Source: Bacteroidales bacterium
GTDB taxonomy: Bacteria; Bacteroidota; Bacteroidia; Bacteroidales; UBA932
Length of the DNA: 64,000 nucleotides
Direction of reading: 5' to 3'
Assembly (NCBI GenBank): GCA_017415715.1
Contig: JAFQFD010000005.1
Location: 33,691 to 97,690, forward strand
Below are positions 1 to 8,382 of the stretch, piece after piece. The translations under genes and the position numbers were made by a program. The notes beneath the pieces were generated by a model. That model was not told the origin of the DNA and did no database searches. It worked only from the letters and a program-made list of their open reading frames with translations. Position 1 is the first letter of the stretch, and each line of letters starts with the position of its first letter.

Positions 1-1
1 G

Positions 2-1294
2 AAGAATTCGGTTCCGGACCTAAGCGAGACACCGGAAGTGCTTTCATTCATCCAGGGATGGCAGGGCCACGGATTCGGTTCGGTGCTCCTTTTCCTTGCA
101 TTGGGCACGATCCTGACACTCGTGCTTCAATCTTCCAGCGCGACAATGGCCCTCACAATCATGATGCTGAATTTCGGATGGATCAGGTTTGACATGGCAT
201 GCGCAATGGTGCTCGGAGAAAACATCGGAACAACAATCACCGCCAACATCGCCGCAGCTGTCGGAAACCCTTCAGCAAAACGCGCTGCACTCGCCCACAC
301 CGTGTTCAATGTATTCGGAGTGATATGGGCACTTATACTCTTCCCATACTTCCTGAAGCTTGTCGGCTTCATAACAGCCGGCATATTCGGACTTCCGAAT
401 CCTTCGGGTGAAACATTCAGCGTCGTTGCAGGAGCTGAAGGAGCGCAGAGCGACACGCAGACAGCAGCATTGTACGGACTGTCTATGCTCCATACCCTCT
501 TCAACACCATCAACACATTGATTCTCATATGGTTCATACCTCTTATCGAGAAGATTGTGTGCATGGTCATAAAGGATTCCAAGAACAAAGAGGACGACGC
601 ATACAGGCTTAAATATATCAATGCTGGACCTCTGGCGACACCGGAACTCGCCATTGAACAGGCATTCAAGGAGATCGGTCATTTTGCGAGGATCTCAAGA
701 AACGGACTCGGATACATCAAGGAAGCCGTCAATGAGACAGATCCGGACAAGTTCGAGGAATATCGTGCGAAACTCGTCAAATATGAGGAGATCTCAGACA
801 GGATCGAATATGAAATCGCAACCTTCCTCAATGATGTACCTGCCGGCGAGATCAGCGAGAGCACATCCATAAAGATCAAGGCCATGTACAAGATCATCGG
901 AGAACTCGAGTCCCTCGGAGACTCAGGAGAGTCGATCAGCCGCATCCTTTCGCGCAGGAACATTCACAAGAAGACATTTGATGCAGAGACAGTCAGAAGG
1001 CTGAACTCTCTTATCAAACTGGTCGACAGCGCATATGAGGTGATGATAACTAACCTGACTCTTGCAGATGAGGCAAGGCTCGAGGAGATTTCTAACGCAT
1101 ACGACGCCGAGGACCGCATCAACAACATGCGCAACAACCTCCGCGACGAGGAGATCGAAAGCATCGAGAACGAGCGCAAGAACTATCAGACCAGTGTCTA
1201 CTACCTGGATATAGTAAATGAGCTGGAAAAGATGGGAGACTTCATGATCAATGTCTCGCAGGATCTATACAAATGCAAGATTAAAGTTTCTTAA
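2..1294 (+). CDS. Na/Pi cotransporter family protein, 5' truncated by the window
   Basis: The frame is open to the first base, so the N-terminus lies outside the window; the GTG at 38 is not a real start. The visible 430 residues begin in the membrane domain with a QSSSAT motif followed by GENIGTTITA, both hallmarks of the NptA/PNaS sodium-phosphate cotransporters. Hydrophobic segments run to about residue 190, and a PhoU-like helical domain fills the last ~220 residues. Family members are usually 550-600 residues, so about 130-170 are missing. The likely role is sodium-coupled phosphate uptake at the inner membrane. A hairpin terminator follows 25 bases after the stop. Confidence 0.9.
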   Translation, partial: KNSVPDLSETPEVLSFIQGWQGHGFGSVLLFLALGTILTLVLQSSSATMALTIMMLNFGWIRFDMACAMVLGENIGTTITANIAAAVGNPSAKRAALAHTVFNVFGVIWALILFPYFLKLVGFITAGIFGLPNPSGETFSVVAGAEGAQSDTQTAALYGLSMLHTLFNTINTLILIWFIPLIEKIVCMVIKDSKNKEDDAYRLKYINAGPLATPELAIEQAFKEIGHFARISRNGLGYIKEAVNETDPDKFEEYRAKLVKYEEISDRIEYEIATFLNDVPAGEISESTSIKIKAMYKIIGELESLGDSGESISRILSRRNIHKKTFDAETVRRLNSLIKLVDSAYEVMITNLTLADEARLEEISNAYDAEDRINNMRNNLRDEEIESIENERKNYQTSVYYLDIVNELEKMGDFMINVSQDLYKCKIKVS

Positions 1295-1310
1295 TCTCGT
1301 GATTATTTGA

Positions 1311-1318
1311 TAATTTTG
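1311..1318 (+). promoter_or_regulatory. -7 box TAATTTTG upstream of rlmD
   Basis: An exact match to the Bacteroidetes -7 consensus TAnnTTTG, immediately before the terminator hairpin at 1320. No clear TTG box lies 19-21 bases upstream. Transcripts from it would start inside or just after that hairpin. Confidence 0.4.
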
Positions 1319-1319
1319 C

Positions 1320-1346
1320 AGCCCCGATATTCGGGGCTTTTGTTTT
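1320..1346 (+). terminator. Rho-independent terminator of the cotransporter gene
   Basis: An 8-bp perfect stem (AGCCCCGA / TCGGGGCT) with a 3-base loop, followed by TTTGTTTT. Confidence 0.8.
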
Positions 1347-1406
1347 GTCATCCCGAACACTTCGCTCTGTTGTCATCCCGAGCGAGCAAAGCAAGTCTAG
1401 GGATCT
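1346..1406. repeat. Short intergenic repeat with two TGTCATCCCGA units
   Basis: The undecamer TGTCATCCCGA occurs at 1346 and again at 1371, followed by GCGAGCAAAGC and GGGATCT. This pattern resembles a dispersed intergenic repeat seen in many bacterial genomes. It lies in the leader of rlmD. Only the internal duplication is directly visible here. Confidence 0.5.
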
Positions 1407-1421
1407 ATAAACCAAAATATT

Positions 1422-2834
1422 ATGGCAAGAAAGAAACAAGACATCATTTTAGAGAACATCACAATAGAGGCCGTTGCAGCCGAAGGCAAGGCGCTGGCAA
1501 GAGTTGACGGCACAGTACTTTTCGTGCAGTTCGCAGTGCCTGGCGACGTCGTGGACGTGAAGGTGACCAAGAAGAAGAAAAACTATATGGAAGGATTCAT
1601 CCTCCGCATGGTCAAGCCTTCAGAGCATCGTCTGGAGCCGTTCTGCAAGCATTTCGGCGTATGCGGAGGCTGCAAGTGGCAGCCGCTGCCGTACGAGATG
1701 CAGCTGCAGGCAAAGCAGCAGCAGGTGTATGACCAGCTCGTGCGCATAGGGCATCTCGATGTTCCTGAAATCTCCCCTATCGTCCCTTCAGACGACACCA
1801 CATATTATCGTAACAAGCTGGAATTCACCTTCTCGCAGAGAAGATGGATATTCGACAGCGAGGACGCCGAGGCGCTGACAGAGCAAGAGAAATATGGTCT
1901 CGGATTCCATGTCGGAAGGTTCTTCGACAAGGTACTCGACATTGACCACTGCTATCTCCAGCCGGAGCCGTCAAACGAGATACGCCTGTTCATTAAGAAC
2001 TATGCCCTGGAGCATGGACTGTCATTCTTCAACATCCGTGAACATGTCGGTTTCCTTCGCAACATGTTCATCAGGACAACAGAGGCTGGAAATGTGATGC
2101 TCATCATCTGCTTCTATCATGAAGATGCTGAGGCACGCACCGCCCTTCTCGATGCCTTAGCGGCAAAGTTCCCACAGATCACTTCGCTGTACTATGTCAT
2201 CAACGGCAAGGCCAATGATTCGATTTCTGACCAGGAATGCGTACTCTATAAGGGAGAAGATGCAATTTATGAATATATGGAGGGTCTGAAGTTCAAGATC
2301 GGACCGAAATCCTTCTACCAGACCAATACAAAGCAGGCATACAAACTCTATAGTGTAGCACGCGAATATGCCGCTCTGACAGGCTCAGAGGTCGTCTATG
2401 ACCTCTATACCGGTACAGGAACCATCGCCCAGTTCGTATCACGCCAGGCATCAAAAGTGATCGGCATCGAATATGTGCCTGAGGCTATCGAAGACGCTAA
2501 GATCAATGCAGCCAATAACGGGATAACAAACTGCGAGTTCTTCGCAGGCGACATGAAGGACATCCTCACAGACGCGTTCGTAGAGGAGCACGGCCGTCCG
2601 GATGTCATAATCCTCGACCCGCCTCGCGCAGGCATCCATCCGGATGTCGCCCAGGTGATACTGAACGCAGCTCCGGACAGGATGGTCTATGTCAGCTGCA
2701 ATCCTGCGTCACAGGCTCGCGACCTCGAGATCCTCTGCAGAGACTATGAGATAACAGCCGTAAGGCCGGTGGACATGTTCCCGCACACTCACCACGTAGA
2801 AAACGTAGTCGCCCTAAACAGAAAAAGAGACTGA
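1422..2834 (+). CDS. rlmD: 23S rRNA (uracil-C5)-methyltransferase, RlmD/TrmA family
   Basis: 470 residues, the usual length for the RumA/RlmD group of SAM-dependent m5U methyltransferases. A basic TRAM-like domain occupies residues 1-70. The [4Fe-4S] ligand pattern CKHFGVCGGCKW follows at about 72, with its fourth cysteine further on (DHCY). A SAM-binding segment (YDLYTGTGTIAQF) lies near 327 and the catalytic nucleophile motif VSCNP near 427. Bacteroidetes often carry more than one TrmA paralogue, so the exact target uridine is inferred. The ATG at 1422 gives the MARKKQD start just before the TRAM domain. The stop lies within a palindrome shared with the convergent nfeD gene. Confidence 0.88.
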   Translation: MARKKQDIILENITIEAVAAEGKALARVDGTVLFVQFAVPGDVVDVKVTKKKKNYMEGFILRMVKPSEHRLEPFCKHFGVCGGCKWQPLPYEMQLQAKQQQVYDQLVRIGHLDVPEISPIVPSDDTTYYRNKLEFTFSQRRWIFDSEDAEALTEQEKYGLGFHVGRFFDKVLDIDHCYLQPEPSNEIRLFIKNYALEHGLSFFNIREHVGFLRNMFIRTTEAGNVMLIICFYHEDAEARTALLDALAAKFPQITSLYYVINGKANDSISDQECVLYKGEDAIYEYMEGLKFKIGPKSFYQTNTKQAYKLYSVAREYAALTGSEVVYDLYTGTGTIAQFVSRQASKVIGIEYVPEAIEDAKINAANNGITNCEFFAGDMKDILTDAFVEEHGRPDVIILDPPRAGIHPDVAQVILNAAPDRMVYVSCNPASQARDLEILCRDYEITAVRPVDMFPHTHHVENVVALNRKRD

Positions 2835-2854
2835 TCAGTCTCTTTTTCTGTTTA
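2815..2854. terminator. Bidirectional terminator between rlmD and nfeD
   Basis: A near-perfect 40-bp palindrome centred on GACTGATCAGTC, with A-rich and T-rich outer arms, so it can terminate on both strands. It contains the stop codons of both convergent genes. Confidence 0.85.
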
Positions 2855-4177
2855 ATTATAATCACAATATAATCTGCCTTGTTCAGCGGAGAGGACTTTC
2901 AGGGTCTGGCCTTTGGAAGCAAATCCGCCGAATTTCAATGTCGCTTCCAGAATTCTGCCATCAGAGGTCATTACTTTTCCGCTCGGACGCATATCTGTGA
3001 AGACTTCAACCGTCTCACCGACAAGCGTTTCCAATCCCGACACGACACCGGTAAACCCTTCTGAAGCTTTCATTTCCTGACGGAGAGCTATATGGTCGAA
3101 TGTCCTTGTCGGATACAGTTTGCGCACAAGCCATACTGAACCAAAGACGGCCGCAGCTGAGGATATTATGACTATCCCAAGAGGCATCAGCACCGGCTCC
3201 AGGCTGAATGTTCCGTCCCAACGATGGAACTCCACATTGTCCACCATCGCCAATGCAAGCGAGAGAACCACAATGACGATACCCGATATTCCACAAACAC
3301 CGAATCCGGGAATTACGAATATCTCCAATCCTATAAGAATCAATCCCACCACGAACATCAGTATCTCCCAATGCTCGGCGAGATGACCGACATATCCTGG
3401 TGCAAAATAAAGCAAGGCTCCGACTATGGCGGTCACCAATGGAAGTCCTATGCCCGGAGTCCTGATCTCAACGAAGATTCCTCCGATGATCATCATCATG
3501 AAGATTGACTGAAGCAGAGGATTCAGCAAGAACTGGATAAGACGGTCAATCCAAGTCATGTCATCATCCATATTCCTGATTGTAAAGTCATTATCTCCGC
3601 TCATCGCTTCTGCAACTTCAACTTCACTTTCATAGATTCCTTCACAGTATCCGACCTTTACAGCCTCTTCCGGTGTCAGGCTCAGTACGCCTGCCGTATC
3701 TACCATTGCCTCGGCAATTTCAGGGTTCCTCCCTTTTGCCTGCGCAGTCGAACGCATCATTCCGCGCATGAATGACTGATACTTGTCCGGCATGACCTTT
3801 CCGCTTTGATCCACAACCGTCGCCGCTCCGATGGAGCTTCCGGTCTTCATGTAAATCGAATCACAGGCGATACTTATCAACGCACCCGCCGAGGCCGCCT
3901 GCATGTTGACATAGGCCACGACAGGCTTCTCGTATCTGAGAATCGCCGATCTGATGCTGTCTGCAGCATCAACGGCACCTCCATATGTATCCAGGTCCAG
4001 CAGGACGACATCTGCATCTGCCTCCACAGCCTTCTGCAGGCCGGTCACGACCTTGCGCTGCGCTGCCTTATCAATGTCCATATCAAGCCTGATCCTGTAA
4101 AAAACCGTCAGGGAATCACTTGCGAATGCACTTATCGCAAGTGACAACATTGCAATGAATGTCAATATTCGTTTCAT
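2852..4177 (-). CDS. NfeD-family membrane-bound serine protease (ClpP class), long form
   Basis: 441 residues with a signal peptide (about 1-19). A ClpP/crotonase-fold protease domain follows, with the nucleophile serine in QAASAGALIS and the lysine of the Ser-Lys dyad in TAQAKGRNPE. Four or five membrane helices span about 215-340, and a C-terminal OB-fold NfeD domain follows (VGETVEVFTDMRPSGKV). This is the NfeD1b architecture, which normally partners with SPFH/stomatin proteins in membrane quality control. No stomatin gene is adjacent. The -7 box on the minus strand at 4206-4213 probably drives it. Confidence 0.88.
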   Translation of the reverse strand: MKRILTFIAMLSLAISAFASDSLTVFYRIRLDMDIDKAAQRKVVTGLQKAVEADADVVLLDLDTYGGAVDAADSIRSAILRYEKPVVAYVNMQAASAGALISIACDSIYMKTGSSIGAATVVDQSGKVMPDKYQSFMRGMMRSTAQAKGRNPEIAEAMVDTAGVLSLTPEEAVKVGYCEGIYESEVEVAEAMSGDNDFTIRNMDDDMTWIDRLIQFLLNPLLQSIFMMMIIGGIFVEIRTPGIGLPLVTAIVGALLYFAPGYVGHLAEHWEILMFVVGLILIGLEIFVIPGFGVCGISGIVIVVLSLALAMVDNVEFHRWDGTFSLEPVLMPLGIVIISSAAAVFGSVWLVRKLYPTRTFDHIALRQEMKASEGFTGVVSGLETLVGETVEVFTDMRPSGKVMTSDGRILEATLKFGGFASKGQTLKVLSAEQGRLYCDYN

Positions 4178-4205
4178 ATTATCCTATATGGGTCAGTTAA
4201 TGGAA

Positions 4206-4213
4206 CAAATATA
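4206..4213 (-). promoter_or_regulatory. -7 box TATATTTG for nfeD
   Basis: Read on the minus strand, this is an exact TAnnTTTG match about 30 bases upstream of the nfeD start. A -33 TTG box is not evident. Confidence 0.5.
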
Positions 4214-4234
4214 ACTATTTCAGCAGATTTTTTG

Positions 4235-4242
4235 TAACTTTG
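4235..4242 (+). promoter_or_regulatory. -7 box TAACTTTG for the antiporter-Hdr operon
   Basis: An exact TAnnTTTG match 20 bases upstream of the antiporter start. It is divergent from the nfeD promoter. It is the only recognisable promoter before the eight-gene operon that ends at 12457. Confidence 0.55.
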
Positions 4243-4262
4243 CTAGGTTAGAATTTACTATA

Positions 4263-5228
4263 ATGGAGTTATTTGTTCAATTGATATGTCTTGCTGCCGG
4301 ACTTGGCCTTATCCTGTTCGGCGCCAACTGGCTTGTTGAAGGCGCGACAAGCATTGCAAGAAAGACCGGTCTCAGCGAATTCGTGATAGGCCTCACAATA
4401 GTAGGTATCGGAACTTCAGCCCCGGAAATGGTGGTAAGCTTCATATCCGCATTCCAGGGCAAATCAGAAATGGCTATAGGCAACATAATGGGTTCCAACA
4501 TATTCAACGTACTGATGATTCTCGGAATCACGGCACTTGTCAGCCCCCTGGTCATCACCAGGCAGAACCGCAAGAGAGATATCCCGTTGAATATAGGCGT
4601 AACCCTACTTCTTCTGATATTGGGAATGAAGCACACACTGTTCGGCATCGGTTTCGACGAAATATCAAGATGGGACGGAGCACTGATGCTTGCAATCTTT
4701 GCATTCTACATGTGGAAGTCATTCACCAGAGGAGCCGACAAAAACCCCGCTGAAGAAGGCGAAGTCAAGACTTTGAGCACCGGACTTGCCATCACATTCA
4801 TAGCTGTCGGTCTGCTTGCGCTTGTGGGCGGAGGAAGACTGTTCGTCAACTCCGCTACTGCAGTCGCTCAATATTTCAATCTGTCAGAGAAATTCATAGC
4901 AATCACTATCATGTCTGCAGGCACTTCCCTTCCGGAACTCGCCACATGCATCGTTGCCGCACAGAAAGGACGCGGCCAGATGGCGCTGGGAAACATTCTC
5001 GGCTCGAACATCTCCAACGTACTCATGATTCTCGGAGGCTCGGCTCTTATCCACCCGCTTTCATTCGCCGGAATCACTTTAGTGGACATGGGAGTCGTGC
5101 TGGCATCTGCACTTCTTCTCATGCTCACAGCTTATACTTTCAAGAAAGACAAGCTTGACAGGACCGAAGGAGTCATTTTCATTATCATCGAAATCGGCTA
5201 CATGGTGTGGCTGATGATCAACGCGTAA
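4263..5228 (+). CDS. Calcium/sodium antiporter, CaCA family (YrbG/CaxA type)
   Basis: 321 residues made of two homologous hydrophobic halves. The alpha-repeats read GIGTSAPEMVVS plus GNIMGSNIFNVLMILG in the first half, and SAGTSLPELATC plus GNILGSNISNVLMILG in the second. These are the cation-binding repeats of K+-dependent Na+/Ca2+ exchangers, and about 10 membrane helices are expected. It opens an operon: the next gene starts five bases after its stop. Why an ion antiporter is coupled to Hdr-like genes is unknown; a link between ion gradient and redox chemistry is inference. Confidence 0.9.
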   Translation: MELFVQLICLAAGLGLILFGANWLVEGATSIARKTGLSEFVIGLTIVGIGTSAPEMVVSFISAFQGKSEMAIGNIMGSNIFNVLMILGITALVSPLVITRQNRKRDIPLNIGVTLLLLILGMKHTLFGIGFDEISRWDGALMLAIFAFYMWKSFTRGADKNPAEEGEVKTLSTGLAITFIAVGLLALVGGGRLFVNSATAVAQYFNLSEKFIAITIMSAGTSLPELATCIVAAQKGRGQMALGNILGSNISNVLMILGGSALIHPLSFAGITLVDMGVVLASALLLMLTAYTFKKDKLDRTEGVIFIIIEIGYMVWLMINA

Positions 5229-5232
5229 GGAT

Positions 5233-5931
5233 ATGGGAAAGCTTTTTGAAATGCTCAGGGAGGACTACAGGGTCAAGGAAGGCCTGAAGACCTGCATCAA
5301 CTGCGGCACCTGCACAGCCATATGCCCTGCAGCCGAATTCTACCGCTACGATCCACGAAAGATCGTGGACACGGTACAGCGTGGAGACGACGAGGAGATA
5401 GAAAAGCTCCTCAAGAGCGATGTCATATGGTATTGCGGAGAATGTCTGTCGTGCCTGACACGATGCCCTCGCAAGAACGGACCAGGCCTGGTGATAATGG
5501 CATTGCGCAACCTGTCCGCAAAGCTGGGATATTTTGCGGAATCGGAAAAAGGAAGACAGCTCTACCCTCTCACCAAGATAATGACCGGCAACATATTGAA
5601 CTACGGATACTGCATATATCCGGATACATTCAGCTGGGAAGACCACATAGAGGCAGGGCCTGTGTGGAAATGGCATACGGAGCACTTCGAAGACAGCTTT
5701 GCAAGAAACGGAGGCAATTACAAGGGCAAGGGTCCGGGAGCATTGAGGGCCATCCCGCAGGAAGACCTTGACGAGCTGAAGAGCATCTTTGATGTCACCG
5801 GAGCCACCGAAAGGATCGAGACCATAGAGAAATATTCAAAGGAAAAGGCTGAGGAGATGGGAATGACTATGGAAGAATATTACCGACACACTTTCGAGTA
5901 CTGCTCGGAAGGTCATTTTAACAACGACTGA
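5233..5931 (+). CDS. HdrC-like iron-sulfur protein (C1 position)
   Basis: 232 residues. Two cysteine clusters match a ferredoxin pair: CINCGTCTAICP at about 18-29, and CGECLSCLTRCP at about 66-77. The second half (GYCIYPDTFSWEDHIEAG) has no obvious domain. It is related to HdrC of methanogen heterodisulfide reductase and to the HdrC1 protein of sulfur-oxidising sHdr complexes, where it relays electrons between HdrA and HdrB. It is followed after 2 bases by the HdrB-like gene. No coenzyme M or B system is expected in a Bacteroidales, so the substrate is unknown. Confidence 0.82.
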   Translation: MGKLFEMLREDYRVKEGLKTCINCGTCTAICPAAEFYRYDPRKIVDTVQRGDDEEIEKLLKSDVIWYCGECLSCLTRCPRKNGPGLVIMALRNLSAKLGYFAESEKGRQLYPLTKIMTGNILNYGYCIYPDTFSWEDHIEAGPVWKWHTEHFEDSFARNGGNYKGKGPGALRAIPQEDLDELKSIFDVTGATERIETIEKYSKEKAEEMGMTMEEYYRHTFEYCSEGHFNND

Positions 5932-5933
5932 TC

Positions 5934-7004
5934 ATGATCTACCAAGGAAAGCAGAAAATATGGAGCGACTACCAGAAAGAGATTCCCGATGATCACTGGT
6001 ATTATGTAAGAAGCTGCATCAGGCAGAACTTCTTCCCCGCTTCAGAGAAGATGTTTCTTGAGATATGCCGCAATGTGCTCGGCAAGGATTTCCATGAAAA
6101 CGAGCACCACACGACATGCGGAGGCATTGCATACCACTGCGACACGATACCGCAGGAAACTGCGATGACAATCGTGGCAAGACAGTTTGCACTTATGACC
6201 GAAGCCGGATATGAGAATTATGTAGCCTCATGCATCACCTCGTTCGGAAACTACACCGAAATCCTTGAGACATGGCACGAGTTCCCCGAACTTGAGGCCA
6301 AGATCAGGGAAATGCTGTGGAAATCATGTCGCAAGGAGTTCAACAAGCCGAAATATCTTGCCCATTCCAGCGACCTTATATACAAGTATCGCAATGAGAT
6401 TGCAGAAAAAGCAAAGTTCCACCTTATAAACAAAGAGACCGGCGAGCCGCTTCGCGTCGTGGAACACATCGGCTGCCACTATTCGAAGATGTTCCCGTCC
6501 AAAGGCGTAGGCGGAGCCGAATACCCATATGTGCTGACAGGCATGGTGGAGGCATGGGGAGGCAATGTGATTGACTACCCTGAACGTCGCCACTGCTGCG
6601 GATATGGATTCAGACAGTATCATGTCAAGGCAAACAGAGGATATTCACTCTCAAACACCCACAAGAAGTTTGAGTCCATGGCACCTTACAAGCCAGATAT
6701 GATCATAACCAACTGCCCCGGATGCCCATACTTCCTTGACAGATGGCAGTATGTCATTGCGGAAATGGAAGGTAAGACATACGGAGAGAACGGATGTGGA
6801 ATTCCAGTACTGACATACGAGGAAGTGGCGGGCCTTGTACTCGGATATGACCCTTGGGATCTCGGACTGCAGCTACATCAGGTGGCGGTAGAGCCGCTTC
6901 TGGACAAGATCGGCATCGAATACGATCTCGAAGACAAATATAAGGGTATTGACAAGAAAGACCTGCTGAAGCCAGAGCTTCCGACAAGCATCAAATGCTT
7001 CTAA
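5934..7004 (+). CDS. HdrB-like protein with one complete and one degenerate CCG site
   Basis: 356 residues of the CCG-domain (DUF224) family, whose paired cysteines bind non-cubane [4Fe-4S] clusters. The second site is complete: IGCHYS at about 179, HCCGYG at about 220 and NCPGCP at about 260. The first site is degenerate: TTCGG replaces CCG at about 61, and SCITS replaces the CxxC near 99. In HdrB this protein carries the disulfide-reducing site. It lies between HdrC- and HdrA-like genes and is 21 bases upstream of the latter. Confidence 0.8.
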   Translation: MIYQGKQKIWSDYQKEIPDDHWYYVRSCIRQNFFPASEKMFLEICRNVLGKDFHENEHHTTCGGIAYHCDTIPQETAMTIVARQFALMTEAGYENYVASCITSFGNYTEILETWHEFPELEAKIREMLWKSCRKEFNKPKYLAHSSDLIYKYRNEIAEKAKFHLINKETGEPLRVVEHIGCHYSKMFPSKGVGGAEYPYVLTGMVEAWGGNVIDYPERRHCCGYGFRQYHVKANRGYSLSNTHKKFESMAPYKPDMIITNCPGCPYFLDRWQYVIAEMEGKTYGENGCGIPVLTYEEVAGLVLGYDPWDLGLQLHQVAVEPLLDKIGIEYDLEDKYKGIDKKDLLKPELPTSIKCF

Positions 7005-7024
7005 ACCAATCAACCTGAACCGAA

Positions 7025-8047
7025 ATGAAAGAGATAATAGTCATAATAGGAGGCGGAATCGCCGGACTTGAGGCGGCATCAAATCTGCTCAAGCTCGGCT
7101 ACTCACCGATAATCATCGAAAAGAGTGACCATCTGGGTGGCCATGTGGCCAACTGGCATAAGCTCTTTCCTGACCTGACACCGGCAAAAGATCTTGTTGA
7201 CGAACTCATAGCATCAAGCAAGGATGCAAACATATTCCTCAATACCGAGGTTTCCTTCATAAATCGTCTGAAGGACAGTTACAACATCATGCTGTCAAAC
7301 GGAATATCCATCATCACGAAGTATATCCTGATGACAACAGGCTTCAGACTTTTCGAAGCATCAAAGAAGGAAGAGTATGGATACGGAATTTACAACCAAG
7401 TGATTACCAATTCAGACTTGGAGCATTGGTTTAATACCGGACAGGACAAACGCATAGACGAATCCCCAATGAATGCAATTGGATTCGTCCACTGCGTGGG
7501 TTCGAGAGACGAGAAGGCAAGAAACTCCCAGTGCTCTAAAGTATGCTGCATCACGGCAATCAAGCAGGCCATAGAACTGAAGGAGAAATTCCCTGACGCA
7601 CAGATATACTGCTTCTATATGGACCTCAGACTCTTCGGAAAGAAATTCGAGGACTTCTATACCAAGGCCCAGCGCGATCATGGCATACACTTCATCAGAG
7701 GACGTGTGTCAGAAGTCGGGGAAAACATCGAAGGCAAAGTCATAGTGAAGGCAGAAGACACACTTGCAGGAAAACCGATAAAGGTCACACTCGACCTGCT
7801 GGTGCTCATGTCTGGAATGGTATGCAATCCTGACAGCAGCAAGACTGCGTCAATGATGGCCCTGCCGATCGATTCGGACGGCTTCCTCAAGAGCAGCGAC
7901 AATGTATTCCGCATAACAGCATCTCCGAAAAAGGGAATCTTCTATGCGGGAGCATGCACAGGTCCTAAAACAGTGCCCGAAACACTTGCAGAGGCAAGGT
8001 CTGCGGTCCTGGACATACATTCACACATAACATCGCAGGAGAAATGA
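7025..8047 (+). CDS. HdrA-like FAD protein, short form
   Basis: 340 residues. A Rossmann FAD motif opens the protein (GGGIAGLEAASNL), followed by GGHVANW and the HdrA-specific segment HCVGSRDE, then CSKVCC and the YMDLRLFGKKFE stretch. It lacks the thioredoxin-reductase-like and ferredoxin extensions of methanogen HdrA (~650 residues). It is close in length to sHdrA and QmoA. It is probably the flavin hub of the complex encoded at 5233-10229. Its end overlaps the next gene by 4 bases (ATGA), implying translational coupling. Confidence 0.85.
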   Translation: MKEIIVIIGGGIAGLEAASNLLKLGYSPIIIEKSDHLGGHVANWHKLFPDLTPAKDLVDELIASSKDANIFLNTEVSFINRLKDSYNIMLSNGISIITKYILMTTGFRLFEASKKEEYGYGIYNQVITNSDLEHWFNTGQDKRIDESPMNAIGFVHCVGSRDEKARNSQCSKVCCITAIKQAIELKEKFPDAQIYCFYMDLRLFGKKFEDFYTKAQRDHGIHFIRGRVSEVGENIEGKVIVKAEDTLAGKPIKVTLDLLVLMSGMVCNPDSSKTASMMALPIDSDGFLKSSDNVFRITASPKKGIFYAGACTGPKTVPETLAEARSAVLDIHSHITSQEK

Positions 8048-8382
8048 ACGGGTTCGGATTCAGACTTTCACCAAGTTCTGCAATAAACCTGGACAAGGTA
8101 GACAGAAGCAGGTTCGAGGAGCTGTGCTCGATCGAACCGGATGCGCTGCGATGCATGTCCTGCGGATCCTGCAGCGCAACCTGCCCTGCAGCTCAATTCT
8201 CAGGCATGAGCATACGCAAGGTATTGCTGAATCTGCAGAGAGGCAAGGAAGAGGAAGCATTCAGGCTTATGTCCAACTGCATGCTTTGCGGCAAATGCAC
8301 AATGGTATGCCCCCGAGGCATAAACACAAGACGCATAGTGCTGACCATCAGCAGGATATATGAGAAGGAGGAAAAGCGATGA
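8044..8382 (+). CDS. Small HdrC-like 4Fe-4S protein (C2 position)
   Basis: 112 residues with two ferredoxin-type motifs, CMSCGSCSATCP (about 37-48) and CMLCGKCTMVCP (about 80-91). It is a second, shorter HdrC-like electron relay that overlaps its neighbours by 4 bases on both sides. Its position between the flavoprotein and the membrane/HdrD-like fusion suggests it passes electrons between them. Confidence 0.82.
   Translation: MNGFGFRLSPSSAINLDKVDRSRFEELCSIEPDALRCMSCGSCSATCPAAQFSGMSIRKVLLNLQRGKEEEAFRLMSNCMLCGKCTMVCPRGINTRRIVLTISRIYEKEEKR

Noticed and set aside
127-669. Long minus-strand open frame opposite the Na/Pi cotransporter
   Set aside because: It is antisense to a gene with clear family motifs, and its translation has no recognisable domain.
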